From NCBI GenBank assembly GCA_025174535.1, contig JALBUN010000023.1, positions 2,108,001-2,172,000 of the forward strand: a DNA stretch of 64,000 bases, given 5' to 3'. This document shows positions 1 to 10,648 of the stretch, in pieces; within the stretch, counting starts at the first letter, position 1, and each line of letters opens with the position of its first letter. The notes under the pieces were generated by a model. It was not told the origin of the DNA. It saw only the letters and a list, made by a program, of their open reading frames with translations, and did not search any database. Both the position numbers and the translations under genes were made by a program. Source of the stretch: Cantharellus purpuraceus. Taxonomy: Eukaryota > Basidiomycota > Agaricomycetes > Cantharellales > Hydnaceae.

Positions 1-240
1 TAGTCATAGTCATTCGATTTTGGTATGGACCCATAAAGTCCATACCTATCGACTGCCAGGGCTGCTCCAGTACTGGCAAGCTATGAAGAAGCCCTGTGGG
101 TTTCTTCATACTGTCTTTATTCATTTGGCACTTTGCGCACAAAGTGCAGAATGATTCAACATTGGTGGTCATGCCTGGCCACCAGTATGACCATCAAATA
201 TAATTTGCAGTTTTTAATTAACCAAAATGGCCAACTACTT
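1..240 (-). pseudogene. Element E integrase, N-terminal zinc-binding part
   Basis: The minus strand reads without a stop through a WWPGM motif, the two cysteines of the H2C2 zinc-binding fold (CTLCAKC) and the GMDFMGP motif that opens the catalytic core of Ty3/gypsy integrases. The catalytic DDE residues would lie beyond position 1. It lies downstream of E's RNase H on the same strand, as expected. The fragment is cut by the window edge, so its integrity further on cannot be judged. Confidence 0.8.
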
Positions 241-673
241 GGTGTGCATGGTTGATTATTATCTCAACCAGCCTCCTCCCCTTCAGGAACGCTGAGTGGG
301 GTATACAGACAACATTGCATTTGTATATATTTTTGGTCCATATTAGACCATCATGCACACCAAATCATGCGTGTTCTTTAACTGCTTCCAGCACCTTAGA
401 AAGGACAGTATCCTTTCTATATGTGCCTCATATAATCTGCATGAGGTTGATCCCATGCTCAACATGGGATCGCAATGGTGTTCCATCATCATCTGATGAC
501 ATAACTCCAATGTCCTCTATTTCTTTAGAGGAATTAGAATCATCATTCAATGATTCTGTTTGAACATTGAGTGCTTCAGCTTCTAGCGCTCTGTTTTCTT
601 TTTTCTTGAGCAGTCACCCAAAGGTGACTGCTGCTCAATGAACCATTCTGTGGGGAGCAGTTCTCCTTCAGGA

Positions 674-1697
674 TCAAGATGTACATCTGCATTTACATAG
701 ATGTAGTTGAGATGACTCTGTTGGGGTGTCATCAGCATAGTAGCATGATAGACAATCCACTACTTTGTTCTCTACCCCGTCTATATGCAGGGTAGTAAAG
801 TTGAAACAGGATAAGAATTCCCACCACCTAATCTGTCTAGGAGACAGGTTCTTTTGGGTCTTGAAGTATTCAAGACCCTTGTGGTTGGTTACTAGGACAA
901 ACTTTTGTCCTAGTAGCTTATCTTCCCATCTCATTAGGGCTTTGAGCACAGCTATAGTCTCATGCTCGTGGGTTTTATAGTGCTGTTGTGTGTACTAAAT
1001 TTCTTGGATAGGAATCTGGCAGGCTGACAGGTCTGCCAATCTTTTCCTTGTTCATAGATGGCTCCAACTCCAGTTTTGGAGCCATCAGTAATAACCCAAA
1101 TAGTATCAGGGTTATTGACATTGATGGGCTTCAATATTGGGGCCCTACACACTAGGAGCTTGATGCTTTCAAAGCATTTCTCCAGCAGCAGCATCCATAA
1201 GAATGGACGATTATTACAAGCACAACCCAATAAAGGGGTTGTATATGCAGTTATGTCTGGCATATAGTGTGCCAGATACTGCACTAGTCCAAGAAAACAT
1301 TGGACTTTGTGGTACAACCTAGGTCATCTCCACTCTCATATTTGCTGCATTTTATCAGTGTCTGCATGCGCGCCTTGGTCATCTATTAGGTGACCAAGGC
1401 AATCCATACTCATTGAGTATAGATCTCAGGAACATATGTGCTTTCCTGAGCTCAGTGAATACCATCTCTAGGTGATGTTCATGCTCTTGGATAGTACAAG
1501 AGTACACAAATATGTCATCCAGATATACATGGATGAATCTTCTGATATATTCTTGGAAGATGGCGGTCATTAGCCACTGAAATGTCAAGGGGGCATTGCA
1601 GTCCCCTTGCTGTATGACTTGACTGATGAATGTCCCCAAGACGGTCGCAAATGCCGTCTTGGGTATATCTGTCAGTCTGACACGTATCTGTTCATAT
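674..1697 (-). pseudogene. Element E reverse transcriptase (C-terminal part) and RNase H
   Basis: Just left of LTR-F2 the minus strand continues the RT palm with QQGDCNAPLTFQ and the YLDD catalytic motif (FIHVYLDDIF, near 1,500-1,535). RNase H follows (TDGSKTGVGA near 1,060; ALMRWEDKLLG and NLSPRQIRWWEF towards 800). The reading frame is broken between the pieces at 1,320-1,378 and 950, so no full polyprotein is possible. The stretch 241-673 between this and the integrase fragment looks like the RNase H to integrase linker but has no diagnostic motif. Confidence 0.85.
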
Positions 1698-2213
1698 TGT
1701 TATGACTATATTCATTAACGCCCAGATCCCCATCCGATCCACTCAGATCCCCATGCATATGAAATCTATACTCCATTTGGAAACCGCCACATCTCCATCT
1801 ACCTGTCTGATTGTCACCACCGATTCTGCCCATCCGTCTCCAGTTCTGATTGATGCATCAGCATCACCATAGGAGCCTGGACATCCATCCCCATCGGACT
1901 CAGACATACTCATGTAAGGCCATTGGCCTTGGAGACCCATCACCGGAGTAATTATTATTAGATTTCAAATATGTATTCAAGTTGCCTGACTGGGGACTTC
2001 ATTCCCCAGTTCGAATATTGAATCATGCCTAGTTCCTAAGTCTGATCCTAACTCTCTAAGTTGTACTCCATCTCTGAAATCTCAGACACTGGTATTAGTG
2101 AGGGTGCAGCACATAAGCTGAAGCCAAGTCTGTTCTGACCCCCATGACGTACTCCAGCTCCAACAAAACCTCCAACCCAATCTCCAACCCCCAATCAGAC
2201 CTAGTGCATAACA
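1698..2213 (-). repeat. Solo LTR-F2 inside the reverse transcriptase of E
   Basis: A 516-bp unit with LTR ends (TGTTATG on one side, CATAACA on the other) is flanked by the 5-bp target duplication CATAT at 1,693-1,697 and 2,214-2,218. Removing it plus one CATAT joins MSEAY to EQIRV in one frame, restoring a standard gypsy RT motif. It belongs to the family of LTR-F1, F3, F4 and F5 in this window. No internal retroviral sequence is attached, so it is a solo LTR. Confidence 0.92.
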
Positions 2214-2515
2214 CATATGCCTCAGACATATTGAGTTTAGATTGATATGTACAGCAGGCAACATCATGTCTAATGTTGTCCTGATTGGGGAAGGGTGTTA
2301 CATCCTTCACTGTATTATCATTCTGTTCGTGCAAGTCAAACACAGTGCAGAGCTTCCCATTTTTTTTGGGAATGCATAGCATTCATACAGCCTGCTGGGC
2401 TGTAGCCAATACCCACCATTTAGCAGTGGTGTATCACAGAACTTTCTCTGAAAGTTCTGCTCAGTAGTGCTCTGGACACTTAGGCAAGTGAAATTCTTCG
2501 TACCCTGTCATGGGG
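2214..2515 (-). pseudogene. Element E reverse transcriptase, N-terminal part
   Basis: The minus strand encodes HLPKCPEH followed by the conserved gypsy RT entry (MLCIPKKNGKL, then the VKDVTPFPNQD motif) up to the junction with LTR-F2. Three in-frame stops lie between 2,390 and 2,480. All are TGA and sit where relatives of this RT usually have arginine, so CGA-to-TGA transitions are likely. Its proper upstream linker is present next door but inverted. Confidence 0.82.
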
Positions 2516-2838
2516 TATAAACTCAATATGAAGAAGGAGTATTGGCATGAATAAATGATGCCAAGGGGGTAACTCTAAACATGAGCTACCCACAACACAG
2601 TCCTTCCTAAAAAAAAGGACTAGACTCAGTAAAGGACCCCCCAATGGAGGATCCAAATAAGAGCACGACATGAATAGCTTCATCTCATGAAGGATCAACC
2701 ACTTACATGGCTGATCAGATCCCTCAGTTGAGGGACCAATGGAAAGAAAAGTATGCTGACCTATTCAGCAGCATATGCTTAGAAATTCCCCCATTTAGGG
2801 AAGTTAACCATGAGATTAATCTTGTGGATCCTGACAAG
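2516..2838 (+). pseudogene. Inverted protease-RT linker of element E
   Basis: Read on the plus strand, 2,704-2,838 encodes a linker ending in PPFREVNHEINLVDPDK, which in gypsy elements directly precedes the HLPKCPE motif of RT. Here it lies on the strand opposite to the flanking protease (2,839-3,035) and RT (from about 2,515 leftwards). The stretch of about 320 bp therefore appears flipped in place. Breakpoints are approximate (about 2,510-2,520 and 2,838). The direction of the linker is seen directly; the inversion event is inferred. Confidence 0.72.
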
Positions 2839-3035
2839 TGAATACACTATTGGTATTATGCTCTTCATTGGTGGGGACTTCTTCAGTTCCCATCATGATT
2901 TGGCCTGGGCCATTAAAGTCCAGGCATATTCCTAGCTTTCGTAGGAATGGGGTACCAAGTATTACATTGTAATACTCAATATTGGTGACATTGAAATATT
3001 CTTCAATGTCCTGACTACCAAACTTTATGGTACTC
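2839..3035 (-). pseudogene. Element E retropepsin, C-terminal half
   Basis: The minus strand encodes the second half of a retroviral-type aspartic protease, recognisable by NVILGTPFLRKLGI. The first half, with the catalytic DSG, lies 11 kb away at 14,172-14,330. The split is caused by LTR-F1. Removing F1 and one TACTC copy joins the halves in the same reading frame (ending GSRS, continuing TIKFGSQD). Confidence 0.85.
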
Positions 3036-4030
3036 TGTTGCACACTAGGTCTGATTGGGGGTTGGAGATTGGGTTGGAGGTTGGGTTGGAGGTTGGGTTG
3101 GAGGTCAGTCAGGGGTTGGGTTGGAGTCAGAGCACGTCATGGGGGTCGGGACAGACTTGGCTTCAGCTTATGTGCTGCACCCTCACTAATACCAGTGTCC
3201 AAGATTTCAGAGATGGAGTACGACTTAGAGAGTTAGGATTGGACTTAGGAACTAGGTGTGATTTGATATTCGAACTGGGGAATGAAGTCCCCAGTCGGGC
3301 AACTTAGATACATATTTTGAAATTTAATAATAATTACTCCGGTGATGGGTCTCCGAGGCCAAAGGCCTTATATGAGTATGTCCGAGTCTGATGGGGACGG
3401 ATGTCTGTTCCTATGGTGATGCTGATGCATCAATCGGAACCGGAGACAGATGGGTGGAATCAGCAGTGACAATTGGACAGGTAGATGGAGATGGCGGTTT
3501 CCAAATGGAGTATAGATTTCTGTTTTGGAACCCACAAAATTATGGTGTTAGGGCAAACTCTAAATCACCACAATTCCGTGAATGAACAGCTGAGAAGAAT
3601 ATCAAATCCTACTGCAGCACAACTCCAGAAATGATTTAATGTTTGTACTTTGGTTACAATCTGTTGTAATGGTCAATGCAGACTATACGCAGGAAGGTAA
3701 TACATTTCTTAGCAGTAGGGAATGAATAAGACTTCCAGAGTCTAGAGTTCACGGACGCTTAGGGGTCCAGATATTCCAAAAAGAGGGGAATGCACTTAGA
3801 GGCTAGAGGAAGTAGGTGGATGAATCCAACCATCCAACCAGTGGCACTCTGAAGCGGGTAACAGCAATGTGTGAAGTAGTCTAGCAACTGCTTCACATGA
3901 GTTCAAGATCCTAATGCTCTGCAAAGGCAGTACACACTAGTAACTTAAACAAAGAGCACTAATGGCAGGACTATCAACAGACAATCTCACCCTGTAGATT
4001 CGTAGTCACATGAGGTAGATACTACACTCA

Positions 4031-4392
4031 TGTCAGGGTTCAAATAAGTCATATTCTATTTTTAGTATTTTCTCTTGACACCCCTATCAGCGCAGCCTGT
4101 CAGGGTGCGTCTCCCCCATTTCATTGCCCCTATCACTTCCCCTATCCTTCCTCCCCTATCTTGGTTCTCCTATCTGTCTCCATCATTTAGTATAAAGACT
4201 CGCCTTGGTGCAGTGTGATCCCCTCAGCTTGATCTCTGAGGATATCCGCTGTACCAGGTAAGTCCCATGTATTTATCAGAAACAGCTGTATAGACTGAGG
4301 ATATCCGCTGTACCAGCTGGCATTATTTCTTATCAGCTCTCACTTATTGAGTATCTTGTTGTTGTGGCCTCGTCATCAGCGTCGCCCTCACA
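4031..4392 (+). repeat. 5' LTR of element D
   Basis: The LTR is 362 bp, starting TGTCAGGG and ending CCCTCACA. A TATA box (TATAAAG, 4,191) lies in the middle. U3 holds several copies of a CCCCTATC motif (about 4,080-4,170). Downstream of the TATA box GAGGATATCCGCTGTACCAG occurs twice. Relative to the 3' LTR it has 16 extra bases near 4,051-4,066 that the solo LTR at 19,101 also has, so the 3' copy probably lost them. Confidence 0.95.
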
Positions 4393-4460
4393 GAAGATCA
4401 AGCTCATAAGACGACCCCACACCTCATAACACTTTCCCTATTAACTACTTCACTGATACC

Positions 4461-4851
4461 ATGACCGATCAGCTCCCTGAAGCCTATTGGGACACTCTAG
4501 GTGAAAGTGGTGGCTTTCTGCGAGCATTGTTCAACACCCAGGCGCAGCAGCTCCAGCAGCTACAACTCCAGAACCAGCACCTCCAGAGCCAGTTCACCAA
4601 TGTCCAGAACAACCTAGCAGATGCTGCCACTGCTGCCGCCATCGCTGCAGCACAGACCATCTCTCAGACCACCTCATTTCCCACACCTTCTCCTACATCG
4701 TCATCTGTTCGCCTAATAAGGGCAGCTGAACCAGTCAAATTCAATGGAGATCATGCAGAGACGGAAGGTTTCATTCGCTCTATCAGGCTTGCCATTGCAG
4801 TCCAGCTACATCTTTCCCAGATGAGCGGACCAAGATCCTCTATGCCCTCTC
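4461..4851 (+). pseudogene. Element D gag, first part
   Basis: The ATG at 4,461 opens a Gln-rich capsid precursor (MTDQLPEAYWDTL, then a Gln/Leu-rich probable coiled coil) typical of chromovirus Gag. After about residue 115 the capsid motif SFPDERTKILYALS is present but one frame away, showing a single-base deletion near 4,805. At 4,851 LTR-A2 interrupts the frame, and the capsid continues at 6,286. Known role of the family: formation of the virus-like particle. Confidence 0.85.
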
Positions 4852-6280
4852 TGTATGGGAACTGGTTTTCCCTTAAAAAGATCTTGTTTAAAGTCCCAAA
4901 ACTGTACAATTTCGCTTGATGGCCTTAAAATATCAGCATATATCTGCTGCTTTCTCTTGATTCAGGGCCATTCAAATATTCTCTATTTTTTCATATTTTT
5001 TTGGGAATTTTCCATGCAGAAATGAGTCTACAAACTTATTGTTCTGCTGGGCGAAGTTTTGGGACCCACATGGACCCACAAACCTTCGCAGATGTCAGCA
5101 GCCTCAAAGTCAGCCGGAGTCACCCGGACAACTGACTCATTGTCGATCACATGACTCATTTCAATCTCCGACTCAATCTGGTCACCACTGCCAGTAAATG
5201 CTCAATATCTTCGCAACCACTGCACCTCCTGACTCCATTTTCAGTGGAGAGTTCAATAGAAGCCATGCCTACCCATAGCTGTGCTAATCAGCCTGGGAAA
5301 CGAAGTATTGACTGAGTTATTTGAGTAATGGTGACTCATGCAATGACTCCTGCCATGACTCATACCATGACTCCTGTGATTACTCATACTATGACTCCTG
5401 CTCTGAGTCACACTATGACTCCATCCATGACTCATGCCATGAGTCAGAGCAAATCCAAGCAGCTCATTGGCTAGGAAACTTCCACCCCCTTCTCACATAT
5501 TCCACTAGCTTCCAGTAGTTTCCATCTATTAATAGGTAGAAGTTTCCAGTAGTATTAGTCAGCTCCTGTAAATACAATATAAAAGGAGCCCATTCTGCCT
5601 CTGAATAAATAACCATTTCTACCCCATCATTTGCACATCAGTGTGACTAGAGTGACATACAGTGTCATCCTCTATATCTCAGTAACTGTTGATTGTCCAG
5701 TTCAAGGGTCGCTTACAGTTGTGTAACTGTATTCGATTGCACTCGAAGTAGTGATTGTCCTGCTTTGGGCGTGAGTGTAGTATCTACCTCGCGTGACTAC
5801 GAATCTACAGGGTGAGATTGTCTGTCGATAGTCCTGCCATTAGTGCTCTTGTTTAAGTTACTAGTGTGTACTGCCTTTGCAGAGCATTAGAATCTTGAAC
5901 TCGTGTGAAGCAGTTGCTAGACTACTTCACACATTGCTGTTACCCGCTTCAGAGTGTCACTGGTTGGACGGTCGGATTCATCCACCTACTTCCTCTAGCC
6001 TCTAAGTGCATTCCCCTCTTTTTGGAATATCTGGACCCCTAAGCGTCCGTGAACTCTAGACTCTGGAAGTCTTATTCATTCCCTACTGCTAAGAAATGTA
6101 TTACCTTCCTGCGTATAGTCTGCATTGACCATTACAACGGATTGTAACCAAAGTACAAACGTTAAATCGTTTCTGGAGTTGTGCTGCAGTAGGATTTGAT
6201 ATTCTTCTCAGCTGTTCATTCACGGAATTGTGGTGATTTAGAGTTTGCCCTAACACCATAATTTTGCAGGTTCCAAAACA
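4852..6280 (+). repeat. Solo LTR-A2 inside gag of element D
   Basis: This 1,429-bp LTR starts TGTATGGGAACTGG and ends CCAAAACA. The target duplication CTCTC lies at 4,847-4,851 and 6,281-6,285. Excising it joins YALS to FMTGGSAEVW, a typical Gag motif. A TATA-like AATATAAAAGG lies at about 5,576, with about 700 bp of U5/R-like sequence after it. It holds an array of bZIP-type sites at 5,137-5,446 (separate entry). Confidence 0.94.
5137..5446 (+). promoter_or_regulatory. Array of TGASTCA (Gcn4/AP-1-type) motifs in LTR-A
   Basis: Seven exact TGACTCA or TGAGTCA heptamers occur: two near 5,139-5,160 and five in the dense block 5,331-5,446. At least four near-matches (TGACTCC) lie between them at a spacing of about 12-13 bp. 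The array sits about 130-440 bp upstream of the LTR's TATA box. LTR-A1 has the same array at 13,505-13,642 with a different unit number. The heptamer is the classical site of fungal Gcn4/CpcA bZIP activators; use of these copies as an enhancer is inference. Confidence 0.6.
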
Positions 6281-6285
6281 CTCTC

Positions 6286-6418
6286 TTTTATGACAGGAGG
6301 TTCTGCTGAAGTATGGGTGCACAATGAGACACAGGCAGTCATTGACAGGACCTCACCACTCTCCACCTTGGAGGAATTCATTAAGCAGGTGGAGAATGCT
6401 TTTGGGGACCCTGACCGC
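6286..6418 (+). pseudogene. Element D gag, middle part
   Basis: This short piece continues the capsid from LTR-A2 to LTR-C1. It starts FMTGGSAEVW and ends FGDPDR, where the frame is cut by LTR-C1. Joining FGDPDR to SRTARTKLHDLRM on the other side (7,839 onward) restores a normal Gag sequence, which places both LTR insertions exactly. Confidence 0.88.
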
Positions 6419-7834
6419 TGTCGGTTCGCTTAAGGAATAGATCCTATAAGCCTGCGCGCAACGGTCCTAGCAAGCAGACGGTGTGTAACGCAGTTGTTCA
6501 GCACTCCAAAGATCAATCAGGGCGAGGGGTACGTAACAGGGAAGTGGGATAGTGCTCTGTGGTTGGATGAGGATGGGAGCAAAAGGTCAGTCCTGATGGC
6601 TGATCGTGCTCTGTGACTGGATGACAATGCGGAGCCCGGTTGGGAGGTATGCAAAAGCTGGTTTCAGGAGAATCAACCTCTCAGTGGCGGAGGGAAATCT
6701 GATTGTTGAACCAAGGTGTTTTACCTCAGTGTAGAGATGATGGATTGTGATGTAGAGCGTAGAGCGTAGACTTAGAGCATGGACTTTGACTTTAGAGCGT
6801 TGGCTGAAAACTTGTTGATTGATTCCAAAGGCGAAGACTAGCGCCCTTTTATATACAAATCCCCAGGGCACAACGACACAATATGAGGAGCAAATGATGC
6901 AATATGATGCAAGAAATGCTGATCAAGCCAGCTGACGAAGCGTGTGAAGTTGAACTACTAAAGGGGAAATCATGGAGAAATGAAACGACAGATAGGGGTA
7001 ATCTTTGTAAGAATAGGGGGCGATGAGTAATAAAAAGAACCAAAAATAGAACAAGGATGAGTAAGTCGTGTATGAATGAATTAAAAGATGAAACAGGGGT
7101 GAGTCATATAAAAGAACAATAGAAACGTCCACCAATACCATCTTCCCTACGGCTCCGAAGGTTAATTGACCCTGAGTCACATGAGGACTTCCATCAGCAT
7201 CCACAACAAATACTCCTTATTGTCTTAGTGATCCGTCTCCATATGGTATCCCGCTCCAAGAGTATTTGGTCCCTTTGCCTGACACAATGTAACCTGAGTC
7301 GGATTGAAGTGGGAGGATAGGTCGGCAATGGCGACTGAAATTCTACCTCATGTTCGACTCTTCTATCCGTGTTACGATATAGAGGTGAAATGTCGAGGAA
7401 TGTATATGGTTCAACGGAATTGTGAAAGAATATGGGATCGCCAATGGCATAAGAGAGACATGGTGGGGATCTTGGACGTTGAAAGAGCTTTGGAAGTATT
7501 TTGACACGTGGAGGTGGCTTAACATGCCCATGGAGCTCGGCGTATTTTTGATAGTCCTCTGTGTCCAGAGACCAGTGTGACATATTATTAGAAGAGATGT
7601 TGGAGAGGGGAATAGAATGGGAAGCCATGTGAATGATGATGAAAGGATGGGTGTGAATAGAAGGCTGATAATGATCGATGGCGATGAAACACGAGTGACA
7701 ATCGATGGCTCGAATTAGAGACTGAGGTGGATAGGGAGTTGCGGCGCTATTTAAAAGTTGATACAAAAAGACGCTGGTGGAGTTGGACTGTCAGAGTGGT
7801 TCGATATGCGTCCTCAATGCGTCCTGGCTCGTCA
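6419..7834 (-). repeat. Solo LTR-C1 inside gag of element D
   Basis: The 1,416-bp LTR lies on the minus strand (forward orientation TGACGAGCC...GAACCGACA, judged by its TATA box). The flanking duplication is the 4-bp CCGC (6,415-6,418 and 7,835-7,838), and excision restores gag exactly. Copy C2 at 20,101 has the same length in the other orientation. A TATA box (TATATAAAAG on the minus strand, about 6,848-6,857) follows a 144-codon ORF in U3 (separate entry). Confidence 0.92.
7194..7628 (-). CDS. U3-encoded ORF of LTR-C1, unknown function
   Basis: The 144-residue ORF starts at MASHSIPLSN; the frame is open further upstream (to 7,766), but this ATG matches copy C2. It lies wholly inside U3, upstream of the LTR's TATA box, so it could be expressed only from an upstream promoter. 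The middle (WSLDTED, PPPRV, YAIGDPIFFHN, EPYTF) resembles the extra ORF after pol in element D at 12,346. The C-terminus is basic and ends ICCGC, a possible lipidation signal (inference). C1 and C2 proteins have equal length and about a dozen substitutions. No known family recognised. Confidence 0.55.
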   Translation of the reverse strand: MASHSIPLSNISSNNMSHWSLDTEDYQKYAELHGHVKPPPRVKILPKLFQRPRSPPCLSYAIGDPIFFHNSVEPYTFLDISPLYRNTDRRVEHEVEFQSPLPTYPPTSIRLRLHCVRQRDQILLERDTIWRRITKTIRSICCGC

Positions 7835-7838
7835 CCGC

Positions 7839-8456
7839 TCTCGAACAGCACGAACAAAGTTACATGATCTTAGGATGACACCTGGCATGTCAGCGGATGA
7901 ATACACGGCACAGTTTGAGATACTAGCAGGAAGGACTGGGTTTAATGATGCAGCACTGGAAGATGCCTATGCCCGAGGGCTCCCTGCAATGATTCTTGAC
8001 AAGATCCATGCACAGTCATCCCTCCCATCCGATCTCAAGGCATGGAAGGAAGTGGCCTGTCAAATTGACCGCAACCACCGTCGTCTTCTAGAAGTGAGAC
8101 GTGCTCAGACTTCCCTCACTCCTGTCTGCTCTACCCCATCCCGCCCTCACAGCACTCCAGTCATCTCTGTACCAACTACCTTGGCAACCTCTAATGGTGC
8201 TGCACCTATGGATATTGACTCCAACCGCCATCACATTGAGACTTGGACGTGCTATAACTGTGGAAAGCATGGCCATATATCCCCAGCATGCCCTGAACCA
8301 TGCAAGGAACATATCCAAGCTGATCTCACACAAACAGCAATTGCAGGCATGATATCAGAGTCAGTAGCAGCTGCACTGAAGGCCAAGGAAGAAGCACAGA
8401 AGGCGGTAATTCCAAAGCAAGAGGAGAAGCAGGATTTTCAGGCCAGTCAGCAGTGA
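7839..8456 (+). pseudogene. Element D gag, C-terminal part with zinc knuckle
   Basis: From the LTR-C1 junction the frame runs through the capsid C-terminus (MSADEYTAQFEIL, then ALEDAYARGLP) to one retroviral CCHC zinc knuckle (CYNCGKHGHISPAC, about 8,250-8,291), and ends at the TGA 8,454-8,456. The pol frame starts at 8,453 in another phase, so expression of pol would need frameshifting or reinitiation. Zinc knuckles of this type bind genomic RNA. Confidence 0.9.
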
Positions 8457-10648
8457 AGAGCATGCCCTGCCTGACAAACCAGTTTTCAGTTCTTGAATCA
8501 TGTACTGTAGGGCTCACAAGCGATATGTTACACGCACACTCCCTTGTCCATCAGACTGAAACCAAAACAGCCATGCCTGAAAACCCTTCTCAACTTCCAG
8601 CTAAACATGATGACCCTCCTTGTCTCTACCTTCGATCTGCAGACATCCATCGATGTACAAGAATTCCCATGAAAATCCACTCGGTAGACACTGGATACCC
8701 TCTAGCTGTGGATGCACTCCTCGATAATGGTGCTACAGGAATGTTCATTGATGCAGAATATGTCAAAGCAGAGAAACTTCGAACACACCCTCTACCACAT
8801 GCCATACCTGTTTATAACATTGATGGGACCCCAAATGAAGCAGGTTCAATCAAGGAAGAAGTCGATCTCATCTGCACATATGAGACCCATACCGAATGTG
8901 CCACATTTTCAGTCACAAGCCTGGGAACCTTTGGCATAATTGTTGGGCACACCTGGCTTGTGAAGCACAACCCAGAGGTAGACTGGCATACAGGAAAGGT
9001 ACAGATGACTCGCTGCCCTGATTCATGTGGAGAAGTACCAGAACACAAAGAGCATTCGCTTGGTACAACTCCTTCAAATGGCAAGAACTCACACAGGCAA
9101 CCCCAATACGAGGGAGACCGAACATTTGTTATCTTTATAGAAGAAGACTTGGAGAATATCTATGCTGGTTCAACAGTTTCTCAACAGCTCGCACAGAAGG
9201 CTGCAGAATCTACTCCAGTCAAAACCTTTGAGGAGATTGTCCCAAAGGCGTACTGGGGATTTAAGGATGTTTTTGCAAAGGAGTCCTTTGACCAACTTCC
9301 ACCTCAAAAACTGTGGGACCACGCTATTGAACTCACTCCAGGAGCGCAACCCTTCAGCACAAAGGTCTATCCAATGTCCCCAAATGAGCAGAAGGAGTTG
9401 GATGCATTCCTTGAGGAGAACCTACGGAATCATTGTATACGTCCTTCCAAGTCACCCATGGCATCCCCTGTCTTTTTTGTGAAGAAGAAGGACGGTAATC
9501 TTCGTTTTGTGCAAGACTACCGCAAGCTGAATGATATCACAATCAAGAACGCCTACCTACTATCCCTGGTACCAGACATCATGAATAAAATTGCCACAGC
9601 CAATGCCAAGTACTTTACCAAGCTTGACATCCAATGGGGATATAACAATGTGCGTATTAAAGAGGGTGATGAGTGGAAGGCAGCCTTTCGAACCAATCGT
9701 GGTCTATTTGAACCCCTGGTCATGTTCTTTGGTCTCACAAACAGCCCAGCAACCTTTCAGACGATGATGAATGGCATTTTCAAGGAGCTCATTGATGATG
9801 GCACTATGGTAGTGTTCATGGACGACATCCTCATTTTCACTGAATCCCTAGAACAACACCACACGATTATGCAATCTGTCCTTGAAATTCTTTGGGCCAA
9901 CCACCTGTACCTCAAACCAGAGAAATGCCTTTTCTCGCAACAGAAGGTAGATTATCTTGGATTGATTCTCTCACAGGGACAGGCAGCTATGGACCCAGTT
10001 AAGGTGGCCGGAGTCAGAGACTGGCCCACACCGCGCAATGTGACAGAAGTCAAATCCTTCCTGGGTTTCATCAATTTCTATCATCGCTTCATTGAGGACT
10101 TCTCACATATCGCAAAGCCTCTGAATCGGTTAACAAAGGCAGATACACAGTGGTCCTGGATACCTGATGGCCCAGAACAAGAAGCCTTTGATAAACTCAA
10201 GCAGCTTGTCACGTCAACTCCAATCCTTGTCCTCCCAGATCAAACCAAGCATTTTTGACTAGAGACAGATGCTTCAGCATATGCAACAGGTGCTGTTCTA
10301 TCTCAACTCTGTGACGATGAGAAATGGAGGCCGGTAGGTTTTGTATCCAAGAGCCTTTCAGATGCAGAGCGCAACTATGCCATCCATGATAAGGAATTGC
10401 TCTCAGTCATCCGTGGACTAGAAGAATGGCACCACATCCTGGAAGGGACCAAATACAAGATTGAAATCCTTAATGACCATCAAAACCTCACATATTTCCA
10501 TACAGCTCAGAATCTCAATCGTCGACAAGCTCGCTGGTCACTATACCTTTCTCGTTTTGACTTTGAACTGATCCACCGTCCTGGACGACATTCAGCCAAA
10601 CCTGATGCCCTCTCACGACATGTAGATCATAAGTGGGGAGGAAGATAA
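8453..10648 (+). pseudogene. Element D pol: protease, reverse transcriptase, RNase H
   Basis: A retropepsin comes first. Its active-site triplet reads DNG (LLDNGATGMFID, about 8,720) where most relatives have DSG or DTG. RT follows (VFFVKKKDGNLRFVQDYRKL, 9,470; catalytic FMDD at about 9,820; the usual form is YVDD/YLDD). RNase H starts near 10,255 (LETDASAYATGAVLSQL) and ends near 10,615. A TGA at 10,256-10,258 interrupts the start of RNase H, and a frameshift at about 10,635 separates it from integrase. Enzymatic activity is unlikely. Confidence 0.93.

Noticed and set aside
3059..3107. Regular short repeats suggesting a CRISPR-like array
   Set aside because: The 12-bp units are directly adjacent without spacers and lie inside a solo LTR; the genome is eukaryotic.
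5253..5518. Ser/His- and Asp/Ser-repeat ORFs in LTR-A (also 13,442-13,719)
   Set aside because: They arise from the tandem TGASTCA motif array, are open on both strands and differ by repeat number; no start or codon pattern supports translation.
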